A stretch of DNA of 64,000 bases from an uncultured Eubacterium sp. (GTDB lineage Bacteria; Bacillota; Clostridia; Lachnospirales; Lachnospiraceae): positions 1 through 64,000 of the forward strand of contig CAJUIL010000021.1 in assembly GCA_910586225.1 (NCBI GenBank). Reading direction: 5' to 3'. The translations under genes were made by a program, and so were the position numbers. Positions 42,115 through 51,667 of the stretch are shown here, piece by piece. The notes under the pieces are model-generated. The model searched no databases, was not told the DNA's origin, and saw only the letters and a list, made by a program, of their open reading frames with translations. Each line of letters starts with the position of its first letter. Positions within the stretch are counted from its first letter, which is position 1.

Positions 42115-43206
42115 ATGCTGAAGGATTATCCAATCGGACAATTAATACAGCCGCTGCTGGAATGGTATCCATCCCATGCGCGGGTGCTGCCATGGCGGGA
42201 GGAGCCTGCGCCGTACCGGGTGTGGGTATCGGAGATCATGCTGCAGCAGACGCGTGTGGAGGCGGTAAAGCCGTATTTCGAGCGCTTTATGAAAGAGCTG
42301 CCGGATATCCGCGCGCTCGCGGAATGTCCGGAGGATCGTCTGTTAAAGCTGTGGGAAGGGCTTGGCTATTACAACCGGGTACGGAATATGCAGGCAGCGG
42401 CCCGTACAGTGATGAAAGACTATGGCGGCGTGCTGCCGCCGGATTATGAAGCGCTGCGAGGACTTAAGGGGATCGGCGACTATACGGCGGGCGCGATCGC
42501 GTCCATTGCTTACGGTATCCCGGTTCCGGCGGTAGACGGGAATGTGCTGCGGATCTTGATGCGTGTTTCGCAGGACGATTCGGATATTATGAAGCAATCG
42601 GTGAAAACAAGGGCGCGCGAGCTTTTGCTTCCGGTTATCCCAGAGGGCCAGGCTGGGAAGCTGACACAGGCGTTGATGGAGCTTGGGGCGACGGTATGCG
42701 TACCAAACGGAGAGCCGAAATGCCCTCAATGCCCTTGGCAGCCGTATTGTCTGGCGTACCAAAATAAAAGCTATGGCAGGCTGCCGTACAAGGGCAAGCC
42801 AAAGCCGAGAAAAATAGAAGAAAAAACAGTGCTCGTGATCCGCGACGGGGAAAAGGTGCTGCTGCACCGCCGCGCAGACCGCGGGCTTTTGGCAGGTATG
42901 TACGAATTTCCAAATCTGGAGGGGCATTTGTCCAGAGAGGAGGTCACGCGCTTTGTGGAAGGGCTGGAGCTGCTCCCATTAAAGGTTGAACCATTAGAAG
43001 AAGCCAAGCATATTTTTTCTCATATCGAATGGCGCATGACAGGCTATATGATACGGGTAGCGCAGCTGGACGAGCTTGCCCGGCAGGGTGAAGGCTATGT
43101 ATTTGCACAGGCGGAGGTTTCAGAAGAAAAGTATGCGATCCCGTCGGCATTTGCCAGATATACGAAATATATGAATATCCATCTTGGAATCCAAAAAACG
43201 ACATAA
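42115..43206 (+). CDS. mutY: Adenine DNA glycosylase MutY
   Basis: The 363-residue protein has the helix-hairpin-helix with GLKGIGDYTAGAIASIAYG, the catalytic Asp in PAVDGNVLRI, the catalytic Glu in the SEIMLQQTRVEAV segment and the four-cysteine iron-sulphur loop (C...CPQCPWQPYC). A C-terminal NUDIX-like domain recognises 8-oxo-G. It removes adenine mispaired with 8-oxoguanine. AAGGAGCATACG precedes the ATG, and it starts 11 bases after the cell-wall hydrolase. Confidence 0.94.
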   Translation: MLKDYPIGQLIQPLLEWYPSHARVLPWREEPAPYRVWVSEIMLQQTRVEAVKPYFERFMKELPDIRALAECPEDRLLKLWEGLGYYNRVRNMQAAARTVMKDYGGVLPPDYEALRGLKGIGDYTAGAIASIAYGIPVPAVDGNVLRILMRVSQDDSDIMKQSVKTRARELLLPVIPEGQAGKLTQALMELGATVCVPNGEPKCPQCPWQPYCLAYQNKSYGRLPYKGKPKPRKIEEKTVLVIRDGEKVLLHRRADRGLLAGMYEFPNLEGHLSREEVTRFVEGLELLPLKVEPLEEAKHIFSHIEWRMTGYMIRVAQLDELARQGEGYVFAQAEVSEEKYAIPSAFARYTKYMNIHLGIQKTT

Positions 43207-43215
43207 AATAAGGGG

Positions 43216-43244
43216 AAGCCGGTGTTAGGGGACACCGGCTTTAT
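43216..43244 (+). terminator. Intrinsic terminator after mutY
   Basis: AAGCCGGTGT (43216-43225) pairs with ACACCGGCTT (43232-43241) around TAGGGG, followed by TATAT. It is 10 bases after the stop. Confidence 0.75.
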
Positions 43245-43594
43245 ATGAAAAAGAAAATAAGTAATTGGCTTTGGGAGGAACCCTGCCGTTGGCGGCAGGG
43301 TAACGCGGCTTCTGTTCTGACACAGGCCAGCGTTTAAAATATGAAAATGATTATTAATTAGTAATTGATGTTTTGTATCAACTGTACTTATCATAAAGGT
43401 AATTTGTGAAATCCGTATGTGAAAGAAATGAGGATATTGTAAATAAAATGTGAACTTTTTTCATATTTGCTTTTTGAGTTTTACAAGCTGCTTTTTTGAG
43501 CAAATCCTTAAAAATGACTGGCATTTTGCGTAAAATTGTGTATAATCATGTTTGAACGGTAAATTGCGCTGTTACAAAAAAACAGGAGGAGACT
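43245..43594 (+). promoter_or_regulatory. Intergenic region with the glf promoter
   Basis: CTGGCA (43518-43523), 17 bases, then TATAAT (43541-43546) forms a promoter about 50 bases before glf. Further upstream CCCTGCCGTTGGCGGCAGGG (43280-43299) is a compact hairpin without a T run. The rest is AT-rich with no open frame that looks coding. Confidence 0.55.
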
Positions 43595-44758
43595 ATGTAC
43601 GACAGTATTGTGATCGGATCCGGCATTGCGGGAAGCGTTGTGGCCAGACAGCTTGCCGAGCAGGGCGGCAGGAAGGTGCTCGTTGTGGAAAAAAGGGATC
43701 ATATCGGCGGCAACTGCTATGACAGGACGGATGAATATGGCATTCTGGTGCATGAATACGGACCGCATATTTTTCATACAAATATGGAGGATGTATTTGC
43801 GTGGCTGTCCCGGTTTACGGAATGGACGCTTTATGAGAACGGGCATCAGGTTGTTGCAAGGGTTGACGGAGAGCTGATACCGGTTCCGTTTAATTTGAAT
43901 ACGCTGCATATGGTCTATGAAAAGGAAGAAGCGGACGCACTGGAAGCAAAGCTGCTGGAGGCTTACGGGGAAGGGAGCAGGGTTCCGGTGATGGAGCTTC
44001 GCAGGCATCCGGATCCGCAGATACAGGCAATCGCGCAGTATATTTACGAAAAGATATTTTTACGCTATACGATGAAACAATGGGGACAGACGCCGGAAGA
44101 GATCAGCCCGGAGGTAACGGGCCGAGTCCCAGTGCTGATCTCGTATGATAACCGCTATTTTCAGGATAAATACCAGGGCGTGCCGAAGGATGGGTTTTTA
44201 AAGCTGTTTGAACGGATGCTTGATCATGAAAATATTACGGTGCAGACGGGGACGGATGCAAGGGAGTTTCTGAAAATACAAAAAGATGGGCTTGTCTGGG
44301 GTGGACAGCGCTTTACAGGCAGCGTGATCTATACCGGGGAGCTGGATGAGCTGTATGATTGCCGGTATGGCAGGCTGGCGTATCGTTCGCTGCGGTTTGC
44401 GTTTGAGCATTTTGCGCAGGATGATTTTCAGGATGGGCACAGCGTGGTCAATTATACAGTCAGTGAGGACTATACTCGTATCACGGAGTTTAAGCATCTG
44501 ACCAGGCAGGAGCATACGGACGGAACGACGATCATCAAGGAGTATCCGTTTGCCTATACCGGAGCGGAGGGAGAAATTCCGTATTACGCGATATTAAATG
44601 AAGAAAACCAGGCATTGTATCAAAGGTACAAAAAGCTGGCGGAGCAGACGCCGGGACTGTACCTGCTTGGACGGCTGGCGGAATACCAGTATTATAATAT
44701 CGATGCCATGGCAAAAAAGGCTTTGCGTCTGGCAGATAGCCTGCTGCAGGAAGCATAG
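43595..44758 (+). CDS. glf: UDP-galactopyranose mutase
   Basis: The 387-residue flavoprotein begins with an FAD-binding Rossmann motif (IVIGSGIAGSVVA) and continues with VVEKRDHIGGNCYDR, HEYGPHIFHT, RYTMKQWGQTP and a C-terminal GRLAEYQYYNIDAMAKKAL, all hallmarks of Glf. It interconverts UDP-galactopyranose and UDP-galactofuranose for galactofuranose in surface glycans. CAGGAGGAG precedes the ATG. The following glycosyltransferase probably works in the same surface polysaccharide. Confidence 0.95.
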   Translation: MYDSIVIGSGIAGSVVARQLAEQGGRKVLVVEKRDHIGGNCYDRTDEYGILVHEYGPHIFHTNMEDVFAWLSRFTEWTLYENGHQVVARVDGELIPVPFNLNTLHMVYEKEEADALEAKLLEAYGEGSRVPVMELRRHPDPQIQAIAQYIYEKIFLRYTMKQWGQTPEEISPEVTGRVPVLISYDNRYFQDKYQGVPKDGFLKLFERMLDHENITVQTGTDAREFLKIQKDGLVWGGQRFTGSVIYTGELDELYDCRYGRLAYRSLRFAFEHFAQDDFQDGHSVVNYTVSEDYTRITEFKHLTRQEHTDGTTIIKEYPFAYTGAEGEIPYYAILNEENQALYQRYKKLAEQTPGLYLLGRLAEYQYYNIDAMAKKALRLADSLLQEA

Positions 44759-44778
44759 CGTTACTAGGAGAAAATAAA

Positions 44779-45795
44779 ATGAAATTATTATCAATTACAA
44801 TACCATGCTATAATTCTCAGGATTATATGGAGCGCTGTATCCAGTCATTGCTTCCTGGGGGAGAGGATGTGGAAATACTCATTGTAGACGATGGTTCACA
44901 GGACATGACGCCGGAGATCGCGGATGCTTATCAGAAACGGTATCCAAACATCGTAAAGGCGGTCCATCAGGAGAACGGGGGACACGGCGAGGCGGTCAAC
45001 GCAGGGCTGCGCCACGCGAACGGACTGTTTTTCAAGGTGGTAGACAGCGACGACTGGGTAGACGCGCAGGCGTATGAGAGAGTGCTTGAAACGCTGCGTG
45101 AGCTGGTCGGTTCTGACCAGACGTTGGATATGCTTATTTCCAATTTTGTCTATGAGAAGCAGGGCGTAAAGCATAAAAAAGTCATGAAATATACGTCTGC
45201 GTTTGTACAGAACCAGATTTTTACATGGAGCGACGTGCGCCGTATCCGTAAGGGACAGTATCTTTTAATGCATTCCGTGATTTACCGGACGAAGCTGCTG
45301 CGGGACTGCAGCCTGGAGCTTCCGAAGCATACGTTTTATGTTGACAACCTGTATGTATACGTACCGCTGCCGTATGTAAGGACGATGTATTATCTGGATG
45401 TGGATTTTTACCGATATTTTATCGGACGAAACGACCAGTCGGTCAACGAAGGCGTGATGATTGGCCGTATCGACCAGCAGATCAAGGTAAATAAGATGAT
45501 GATCGATGCATATGACCTGTGGAAAATACCGAATAAGAAACAGCGAAAGTATATGTTTAATTATCTGGAAATCATCACGGTGATCTCCACCGTATTGCTG
45601 ATACGGTCTGGCACAAAAGAAAATCTGGAAAAGAAAAGGGAATTGTGGCACTATATCAAGCAGGCGGATATCCGTCTGTTCCATCGCCTGCGCAATGGGA
45701 TCATGGGCAATACAATGAATCTTCCGGGAAGGAGCGGAAGAAGGATATCTGTTGCGGCCTACAAGATTGCGCAGAAGGTAGTAGGATTTAATTAG
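44779..45795 (+). CDS. Family 2 glycosyltransferase
   Basis: The 338-residue protein has a GT-A fold: SITIPCYNSQDYMERCIQSL, then DDGSQDMTPEI, the GHGEAVNAGLRHANG segment, and VVDSDDWV as the metal-binding acidic motif. There are no membrane helices, although a C-terminal basic region could associate with the membrane. It transfers a sugar from a nucleotide donor to a surface glycan; with glf just before it, UDP-galactofuranose is a possible but unproven donor. Confidence 0.85.
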   Translation: MKLLSITIPCYNSQDYMERCIQSLLPGGEDVEILIVDDGSQDMTPEIADAYQKRYPNIVKAVHQENGGHGEAVNAGLRHANGLFFKVVDSDDWVDAQAYERVLETLRELVGSDQTLDMLISNFVYEKQGVKHKKVMKYTSAFVQNQIFTWSDVRRIRKGQYLLMHSVIYRTKLLRDCSLELPKHTFYVDNLYVYVPLPYVRTMYYLDVDFYRYFIGRNDQSVNEGVMIGRIDQQIKVNKMMIDAYDLWKIPNKKQRKYMFNYLEIITVISTVLLIRSGTKENLEKKRELWHYIKQADIRLFHRLRNGIMGNTMNLPGRSGRRISVAAYKIAQKVVGFN

Positions 45796-45811
45796 GGGGC
45801 ATCAATGAAGT

Positions 45812-46081
45812 ATGAGAGCAAAACGTGATATTGCATTATGCGCTGTCGCTGATGCAGGAATCAAATCAAAGGTAATGAACGCTATGATACAAAAGAGGAT
45901 CCCATACGCGGAGGAGTGGCATAAAGTGCCGCTGCTGCGCAGGAGAAAGTACGAGGGAGCGAAGGAAGTGTGTATTATCGTTACGCACCATGACCAGGCA
46001 GATCAGGCGAAGGCCCAGATTGCGGCAATGGACGAGGTTGTCAGCAGCCGGGTATATTTTGATTTGAAGGGACTCACTTAA
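45812..46081 (+). CDS. Small conserved protein of unknown function
   Basis: The 89-residue protein has no recognisable motif. It is soluble and alternates helix and strand (RDIALCAVADAGIKS, EVCIIVTHHDQADQAKAQIA, VSSRVYFDLKGL), like a small ferredoxin-like alpha/beta fold. GGGGG lies about 12 bases before the ATG. It fits between the glycosyltransferase gene and upp, all on one strand, so it may share their transcript. Confidence 0.5.
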   Translation: MRAKRDIALCAVADAGIKSKVMNAMIQKRIPYAEEWHKVPLLRRRKYEGAKEVCIIVTHHDQADQAKAQIAAMDEVVSSRVYFDLKGLT

Positions 46082-46112
46082 GCTGTCATGAAGAAAGGGA
46101 GAGGAAGAAACG

Positions 46113-46742
46113 ATGGAGAATGTGTTTTTAATGGAGCATCCGTTGATCCAGCATAAGATTTCTATGCTGCGGGACAAGCGGACAGGAACGAATGAGTTTC
46201 GTAAGCTAGTGGAGGAGATCGCAGTATTGATGGGATATGAGGCTTTCCGCGACCTTCCGGTCGAGAAGGTAGAAGTGGAAACGCCGATCGAGGCGTGTAT
46301 GACGCCGATGATCGCTGGTAAGAAGCTGGCGATTGTGCCGATCTTACGTGCGGGACTTGGTATGGTGAACGGAATACTGACACTGGTGCCGAGCGCGAAA
46401 GTAGGACATATCGGTCTGTGCCGCAATCATGAGACACATGAGCCAGAGGAATATTACTGTAAGCTGCCGAGCCCGATCGAGGAGCGTACGATCGCAGCAC
46501 TCGACCCGATGCTGGCGACCGGAGGGTCTGCGGTTGCAGCAGTCGATTTTATCAAGGCGCATGGCGGAAAGCATATTAAATTTTTGTGCATTATCGCAGC
46601 GCCGGAAGGCGTGGAGCGTCTGCACAAGGCGCACCCGGACGTACAGATATACTGCGGCTGTATGGATCGCTGCCTGAATGAGGATGCATATATCTGCCCT
46701 GGGCTTGGAGATGCTGGGGACCGTATTTTTGGTACGAAATAG
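46113..46742 (+). CDS. upp: Uracil phosphoribosyltransferase
   Basis: The 209-residue protein has the usual Upp length, the N-terminal [22 protein letters not shown], the [12 protein letters not shown] region and the PRPP-binding loop [14 protein letters not shown], and ends [13 protein letters not shown]. It makes UMP from uracil and PRPP in pyrimidine salvage. AAAGGGAGAGGAAG precedes the ATG, and a terminator follows. Confidence 0.96.
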   Translation: MENVFLMEHPLIQHKISMLRDKRTGTNEFRKLVEEIAVLMGYEAFRDLPVEKVEVETPIEACMTPMIAGKKLAIVPILRAGLGMVNGILTLVPSAKVGHIGLCRNHETHEPEEYYCKLPSPIEERTIAALDPMLATGGSAVAAVDFIKAHGGKHIKFLCIIAAPEGVERLHKAHPDVQIYCGCMDRCLNEDAYICPGLGDAGDRIFGTK

Positions 46743-46751
46743 AATGGATGA

Positions 46752-46786
46752 CAGGCGGCTGATGATCAGACCGCCTGCATTTTTGT
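46752..46786. terminator. Intrinsic terminator after upp
   Basis: AGGCGG and CCGCCT form a stem with an inner TGATGATCA turn, followed by GCATTTTT. It separates upp from a convergent gene. Confidence 0.7.
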
Positions 46787-46794
46787 AGTGTGCC

Positions 46795-47886
46795 TTATTC
46801 CTTTAGGATGCATTCTGTCAGACGGTCATTCTTATCAGGATCCATAAAGCAGAATCGGAAAAATTTGTCGTCTAAGAACGGAAACGTGGAGCAGTCCCGT
46901 ATCATCATCCCCTGACGGATTGTACGTTCAAACAGGTCTTGCGCGGTCAGGTTTGGACGCAGGATCTTGACAAGCATAAAATTACCCGAAGGCTCATATA
47001 CCTTAAAATCGTCCCTTGATGCGAACAGGTCGTACATCCGCCGGCGTTCTGATGAGATCAGGGCTTTTGTCTGGCGGATATAGGTTTCGTCCTGAAACAT
47101 GATCTCCCCTGCGATCGCGGCAAGCGAGTTGATCGTCCAGGGGTTTTTGCGTGTGTTGATCGTCTTGATCAGATCCCGGTTTCCTGTTACGGCGTATCCC
47201 AGCCGCAGGCCGGGCGCGGCGAAGAACTTGGATGTGCCGCGCAGGATTACAAGGTTGTTGTAATAATGGGTCAGCGGGACCGAAGTGATTTGCGCCATAT
47301 CGTCGGCAAATTCCACATACGTTTCATCTACCATAACGTAAATGCCATGCTGCAGGCAAGCGTCAAGGATTTGGCGCATAGATTTGGTGGTAATGCTGGT
47401 GGAGGTTGGATTGTTTGGGTTGCATAATACAAGCAGGTCTATATCATCCTGCAGACGTGAGATAAAATCAGCCGTATTTAAGACAAACCCATCCTCCTCA
47501 CGCAGCGGGTAATAAAGCGTCGTACCACCGCCCAGCGCGATCTCGCGTTCGTATTCCGAGTAGGACGGTCCTATGACAACCGCTTTTTTCGGATGCTCCA
47601 CCTGGATAAACAGGGAGATTAATTCGGTCGAGCCGTTTCCTACAAGAATGTTTTCATAATCTGTCCCGACATATGCGGCGATGCACTTACGCAGCGATAC
47701 ATAATCCCGGTCGGGATAAGCTGTGATCGCGTCGATGCGCGCCGCCAGCGTTTGCCGCAGCGCAGGAGAGATGCCAAGCGGGTTGACGTTTGCAGAAAAG
47801 CTGGTGATGGCTTCTTTTTGGATTCCATAAACCTGTTCGATTTTTTCTAAGTCGCTTCCATGAAAATGATCCTTATGCCGTATCAT
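46795..47886 (-). CDS. HisC/CobD-like PLP aminotransferase
   Basis: The 363-residue PLP enzyme has the fold-type I pattern of histidinol-phosphate aminotransferases and L-threonine-phosphate decarboxylases: SANVNPLGISPALRQ, VGNGSTELISL, CNPNNPTSTSI, VDETYVEFADD, and the Schiff-base Lys in LRGTSKFFAAPGLRLGYA. The N-terminal HGSDLEKIEQVYGI resembles CobD. Neither histidine nor cobalamin genes are near, so the substrate is open. AAGGAGG precedes the ATG. A palindromic repeat lies upstream. Confidence 0.8.
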   Translation of the reverse strand: MIRHKDHFHGSDLEKIEQVYGIQKEAITSFSANVNPLGISPALRQTLAARIDAITAYPDRDYVSLRKCIAAYVGTDYENILVGNGSTELISLFIQVEHPKKAVVIGPSYSEYEREIALGGGTTLYYPLREEDGFVLNTADFISRLQDDIDLLVLCNPNNPTSTSITTKSMRQILDACLQHGIYVMVDETYVEFADDMAQITSVPLTHYYNNLVILRGTSKFFAAPGLRLGYAVTGNRDLIKTINTRKNPWTINSLAAIAGEIMFQDETYIRQTKALISSERRRMYDLFASRDDFKVYEPSGNFMLVKILRPNLTAQDLFERTIRQGMMIRDCSTFPFLDDKFFRFCFMDPDKNDRLTECILKE

Positions 47887-47966
47887 AATAACGAAAAACC
47901 TCCTTCATAACGTGAGCACGAACTTTTAGGAACATATTGCGTGTCACTCATAAATAGTTTATAATT

Positions 47967-47995
47967 GTAACAGTTCGGCTTGTCCGAACGGTTAG
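47967..47995. repeat. Palindromic repeat (GTAACAG type), copy 2
   Basis: GTAACAGTTCGG (47967-47978) and CCGAACGGTTAG (47984-47995) pair at 10 of 12 positions around CTTGT. It resembles the repeat at 26796-26824 in sequence, length and loop. Confidence 0.6.
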
Positions 47996-48063
47996 GAATA
48001 GTATAACCTTTTGTTCATTATAGCGGTATTGGAAAAAAAAGCAAGAGTAAAGCAGGTGGCAAC

Positions 48064-51000
48064 GTGCGAAAGAGGATCGAAGAGCTGGCGGAAGGAAGGA
48101 TTCCTTACGAACAGCCGCAGGTAGCGTTTTCAAAAGAAAAGCTGGAGCTGGAGGTTGTTGAGGGACAGACCATAACAGACAGCTTTCAGATAAAAAGTGA
48201 AAATGGAATACGGATGCGGGGACTGATCTATTCCTCCAGCGCCAGGATGGAATGTCTGACGCAGCGGTTTGAAGGAGAAGTAGTGGATATCCAGGTGCGG
48301 TTTCGCGCGGATGGAATGTCAGAAGGGGAGGTTGCGCATGGCGGGCTGTATGTAGTCTGCAACGGCGGCGAGTACCCGCTTGCTTTTTCGGTAACGGTAA
48401 CGAGGCTGTATGCGGAGGCGTCGACGGGACGGATCAAGAACCTCCGTGATTTTACGAAGCTGGCGAAAAAAGAATGGAAGGAAGCATATCATATCTTTCA
48501 TTCTCCGGCGTTTAAAAATATACTGTCGCCCAAGGAGCTGAAGGCTTCTTTATTATATGAGGGTCTGTCGCGGCCGACGATGACGGAGCGGACGATGGAT
48601 GAGTTTTTGATCGGGACGGGCAAGAAGGAGCGTGTACGTTTTACTCTGGAAAAGCGCAGCACAGAGATTTTTGAAGTGTCTGCCCCAGTGGAGGAGCAGC
48701 TGCTCATCCAAAAGGAGGGCTGGGGATTTTTAGAGATCCGGGTGCAGACAGAGGATGATTTTATTGTGCCTCAAAAACGTTATATTACCGATCAGGATTT
48801 TATGGGCAGTTCCTTTCCGTTTACCTTTTACATAGATACAGAAAAAATGCACGCAGGCAACAACTTTGGCTGCATTTCTTTTGAAAATGATGTCCAGAAA
48901 GAAGAATTTCAAGTGTGGGCGAGTGCGGACAGCATTAAGGTGCGCAAGGAGCGGTATGTACAGGGGCTGCAGCGCGCGACCTATCTTTTGACGAAATGTT
49001 ATATCAATTATCGTCTGAAAAAGCTTGTGACCGGGGAATGGACGAAGCAGACGTTGGCGCTGATCAAGCGGATGGAGGAGTTTAAGCCAAACGATCCCTG
49101 GTATTTATTATTTAAAGCGTATGCGCTGCAGCGCAACAAGCAGCGGCAGGACGCCGAGTGGCTGATGGATGAATTTCGTCAGAAAAATAAGGGAAAAAAA
49201 GACCCTCAATGGGCCTTTTATGACTATTTGTGCCTGCAGAAAGAAAAGGAGCCGGTTGTCATAGACCGCCTGCTGGATGAGATCGAAGAGATTGCAAAGC
49301 GCTATGGTACCCATCCGATGATCTTTTTTTTGACGCTGCGTTTAAACGGGACGCTGCGTACCCAGCCGCAGTTTAAGCTGCGCGTGATGGAAGCGAGGAT
49401 CATGCAGGGGCAGTATTCGCCGCTGTGGTATGTGGAAGCATTCGGCGTGTATCAGGAGCAGCCGTATCTTTTGACCAAGCTGGACCAGTACGAGATCCTG
49501 CTGATGAACTGGGCATCCAGACAGGGCGTGCTGTCCAAGGATCTTGCCGATCAGGTGATGCGGCTTGCGAATAATATGCGGCAGTTCCATCCGATCGTCT
49601 GCAGGATCTTATTTCGAAGCTATGAGAAAAATCCAGACGAGGATATGCTGGCCGGGGTGTGCGCATATTTAATCAAGGGCCAGTGCTTTCAGACGAAATA
49701 TCACCATTGGTATGAAAAAGGGATAACGGAAAATTTAAAGATTACGGGATTGTATGAGGCGTTTTTGCTGACAATGGACCTGCATCATGTACAATCGCTG
49801 CCAAAAGTGATCCAGATGTATTTCCAGTACAACAACCAGCTTGCCAGTCAGTATAAGGCGGCGCTGTATGTGAATATCATTGCGCATAAAAAAGAACAGC
49901 CGGTTATTTACGAAAAATATTCCGAAACGATGAAGCAGTTTGCCATTGACGAGATCTTAAAGGGGCATATGGATGATAACCTAGCGGTTGTTTACGATGA
50001 GGTACTGGATAAAGGGATCTTAACGCAGGAGCTTGCGGCTCCGCTGGCGGATATTTTATATACGCATAAGTTTTACTGTATGAACGAGACGGCGGCGTAT
50101 GTCGTCGTTATTCAAAAGCATATGAAAGAAGAGCAGCGGGTCGCAATGCCGGGTGATGCGGCATATTTCCAGCTCTTTTCCAATGATTACGCGATCGTTT
50201 TGGAGAATAACAGGGGGCAGCGCTTTGTATCGCCGGAGTCCTGCCAGCTGGAAAAGCTGATGAAGCCGTCGCATTATATCCGCAGGTGTTTGAATTTTGC
50301 GCCGGAAAAGCTGCAGTTTTTAATGCACCATATGGACGGAAAGACGGATTTGAGCGTTCCGGTAAAAACAGATGTGGAATATCTTCGAATATTAATGGCT
50401 GCTCCGCAGATCAGCGCAAAATTTAAAAGCCAGCTTGGGCCGGGGCTTGTGCGTTATTGCTTGATGAATCAGCTGGAGGACGGGCTGGATACCTATCTGA
50501 CGCAGGTGGATTTTGCAGCGATGCGCAGAGAGAACCGGAATCTGATGATCGAGCTGATGATCGATCGGGACTGGCAGGAGCAGGCGTTTGAGCTGATCAG
50601 CAGCTACGGTTATGAAGGGATCGATGTGCACAGGCTGGCACAGCTGGCAGAACATACGCTGCGGACAAGGGATACTGGCGAAGATGCTTTTATGCTGGAG
50701 CTTTGTATGGCGGTGCTTGCGTCTGGCGTACAGAATGCAGCGATCGCTTCGTATTTGGCGAAATACTATGAGGGGCCGTCCGGACAGATGATGCGTGTCT
50801 ATCGGGCGGCCCAGGTATGCGGGGTGACGGAGACAGCGGAGCTGGAGGAGCGTCTGCTCATGCAGTCGCTTTACAGTACGACGTCCGTCGGCCAGTTATA
50901 TGAGGTTTACCAGGAATACCGGACGCATAACGGGCGGGAGTTTCTTTTGCAGGCGTATCGGGCGTATTGTATGCACGAATATGTCGTTCATGATATGCTC

Positions 51001-51609
51001 CTGCCGTCCGGCCTTTTGCTGGAGGCTTGTCAGATGTACAAGGAAGGGAAGCTGCGGGGCATTGCGTGCCGTTTGGGGGTTTTGAAATATCTTTCCGAGG
51101 CGGATACGTTGGACCGTTTTCAGATGAGACTGGCGGATGAGCTATTGTCGGAATTTCTTTCCAGAAATATGAACCTCGCATTTTTTAAAAATCTGCCGGA
51201 TAGCCTATGCAGCAAACATCAGCTGTACAGCCGCATTCTTGTAGAGTACCGCGCAAGGCCGGACAGCCGTATCCGGATCCATTATCGTATGCCAAATCAG
51301 CAGGAATTTACGTCTGCGCCGATGATGCATATTTACGACGGGATATTTACGTGGGAATTTCTGCTGTTCCGTGACGATGAGGTGGAGTATTATATGACGC
51401 AGGAAACGGATAACGGGATGCAGCAGCTTGGCGAGAATGTGCGCGCAGCAGGCACGGAGTATCGGGATATCCGCTGCGGCGGGCGTTATGCCTATATCAA
51501 CCAAATGCTTTATTTGCGTGAGCAGGGCAATTATAAGGATTTGATGCGTGTAATGCAGGAATATGAAAAACTGAATATTTTGAGCAGTAAAATGTTTAAA
51601 ATTATTTGA
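48064..51609 (+). CDS. Large DUF5717 family protein
   Basis: The 1181-residue protein starts at a GTG preceded by CAGGTGG. I recognise the DUF5717 type from the N-terminal region: two beta-rich immunoglobulin-like units (about 20-120, then 190-290), followed by an alpha-helical solenoid of roughly 700 residues (RMEEFKPNDPWYLLFKAYAL, YEAFLLTMDLH...), and a C-terminal beta-rich domain. No signal peptide or membrane helix is seen. It opens a four-gene unit shared among Lachnospiraceae. No function is known; its shape suggests a large cytoplasmic scaffold. Confidence 0.75.
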   Translation: MRKRIEELAEGRIPYEQPQVAFSKEKLELEVVEGQTITDSFQIKSENGIRMRGLIYSSSARMECLTQRFEGEVVDIQVRFRADGMSEGEVAHGGLYVVCNGGEYPLAFSVTVTRLYAEASTGRIKNLRDFTKLAKKEWKEAYHIFHSPAFKNILSPKELKASLLYEGLSRPTMTERTMDEFLIGTGKKERVRFTLEKRSTEIFEVSAPVEEQLLIQKEGWGFLEIRVQTEDDFIVPQKRYITDQDFMGSSFPFTFYIDTEKMHAGNNFGCISFENDVQKEEFQVWASADSIKVRKERYVQGLQRATYLLTKCYINYRLKKLVTGEWTKQTLALIKRMEEFKPNDPWYLLFKAYALQRNKQRQDAEWLMDEFRQKNKGKKDPQWAFYDYLCLQKEKEPVVIDRLLDEIEEIAKRYGTHPMIFFLTLRLNGTLRTQPQFKLRVMEARIMQGQYSPLWYVEAFGVYQEQPYLLTKLDQYEILLMNWASRQGVLSKDLADQVMRLANNMRQFHPIVCRILFRSYEKNPDEDMLAGVCAYLIKGQCFQTKYHHWYEKGITENLKITGLYEAFLLTMDLHHVQSLPKVIQMYFQYNNQLASQYKAALYVNIIAHKKEQPVIYEKYSETMKQFAIDEILKGHMDDNLAVVYDEVLDKGILTQELAAPLADILYTHKFYCMNETAAYVVVIQKHMKEEQRVAMPGDAAYFQLFSNDYAIVLENNRGQRFVSPESCQLEKLMKPSHYIRRCLNFAPEKLQFLMHHMDGKTDLSVPVKTDVEYLRILMAAPQISAKFKSQLGPGLVRYCLMNQLEDGLDTYLTQVDFAAMRRENRNLMIELMIDRDWQEQAFELISSYGYEGIDVHRLAQLAEHTLRTRDTGEDAFMLELCMAVLASGVQNAAIASYLAKYYEGPSGQMMRVYRAAQVCGVTETAELEERLLMQSLYSTTSVGQLYEVYQEYRTHNGREFLLQAYRAYCMHEYVVHDMLLPSGLLLEACQMYKEGKLRGIACRLGVLKYLSEADTLDRFQMRLADELLSEFLSRNMNLAFFKNLPDSLCSKHQLYSRILVEYRARPDSRIRIHYRMPNQQEFTSAPMMHIYDGIFTWEFLLFRDDEVEYYMTQETDNGMQQLGENVRAAGTEYRDIRCGGRYAYINQMLYLREQGNYKDLMRVMQEYEKLNILSSKMFKII

Positions 51610-51667
51610 AGTAATGTCATAAGCGTGCTAAAATAGGATAGCAGTTTTTGATAAAGAGAGGAAGGCT

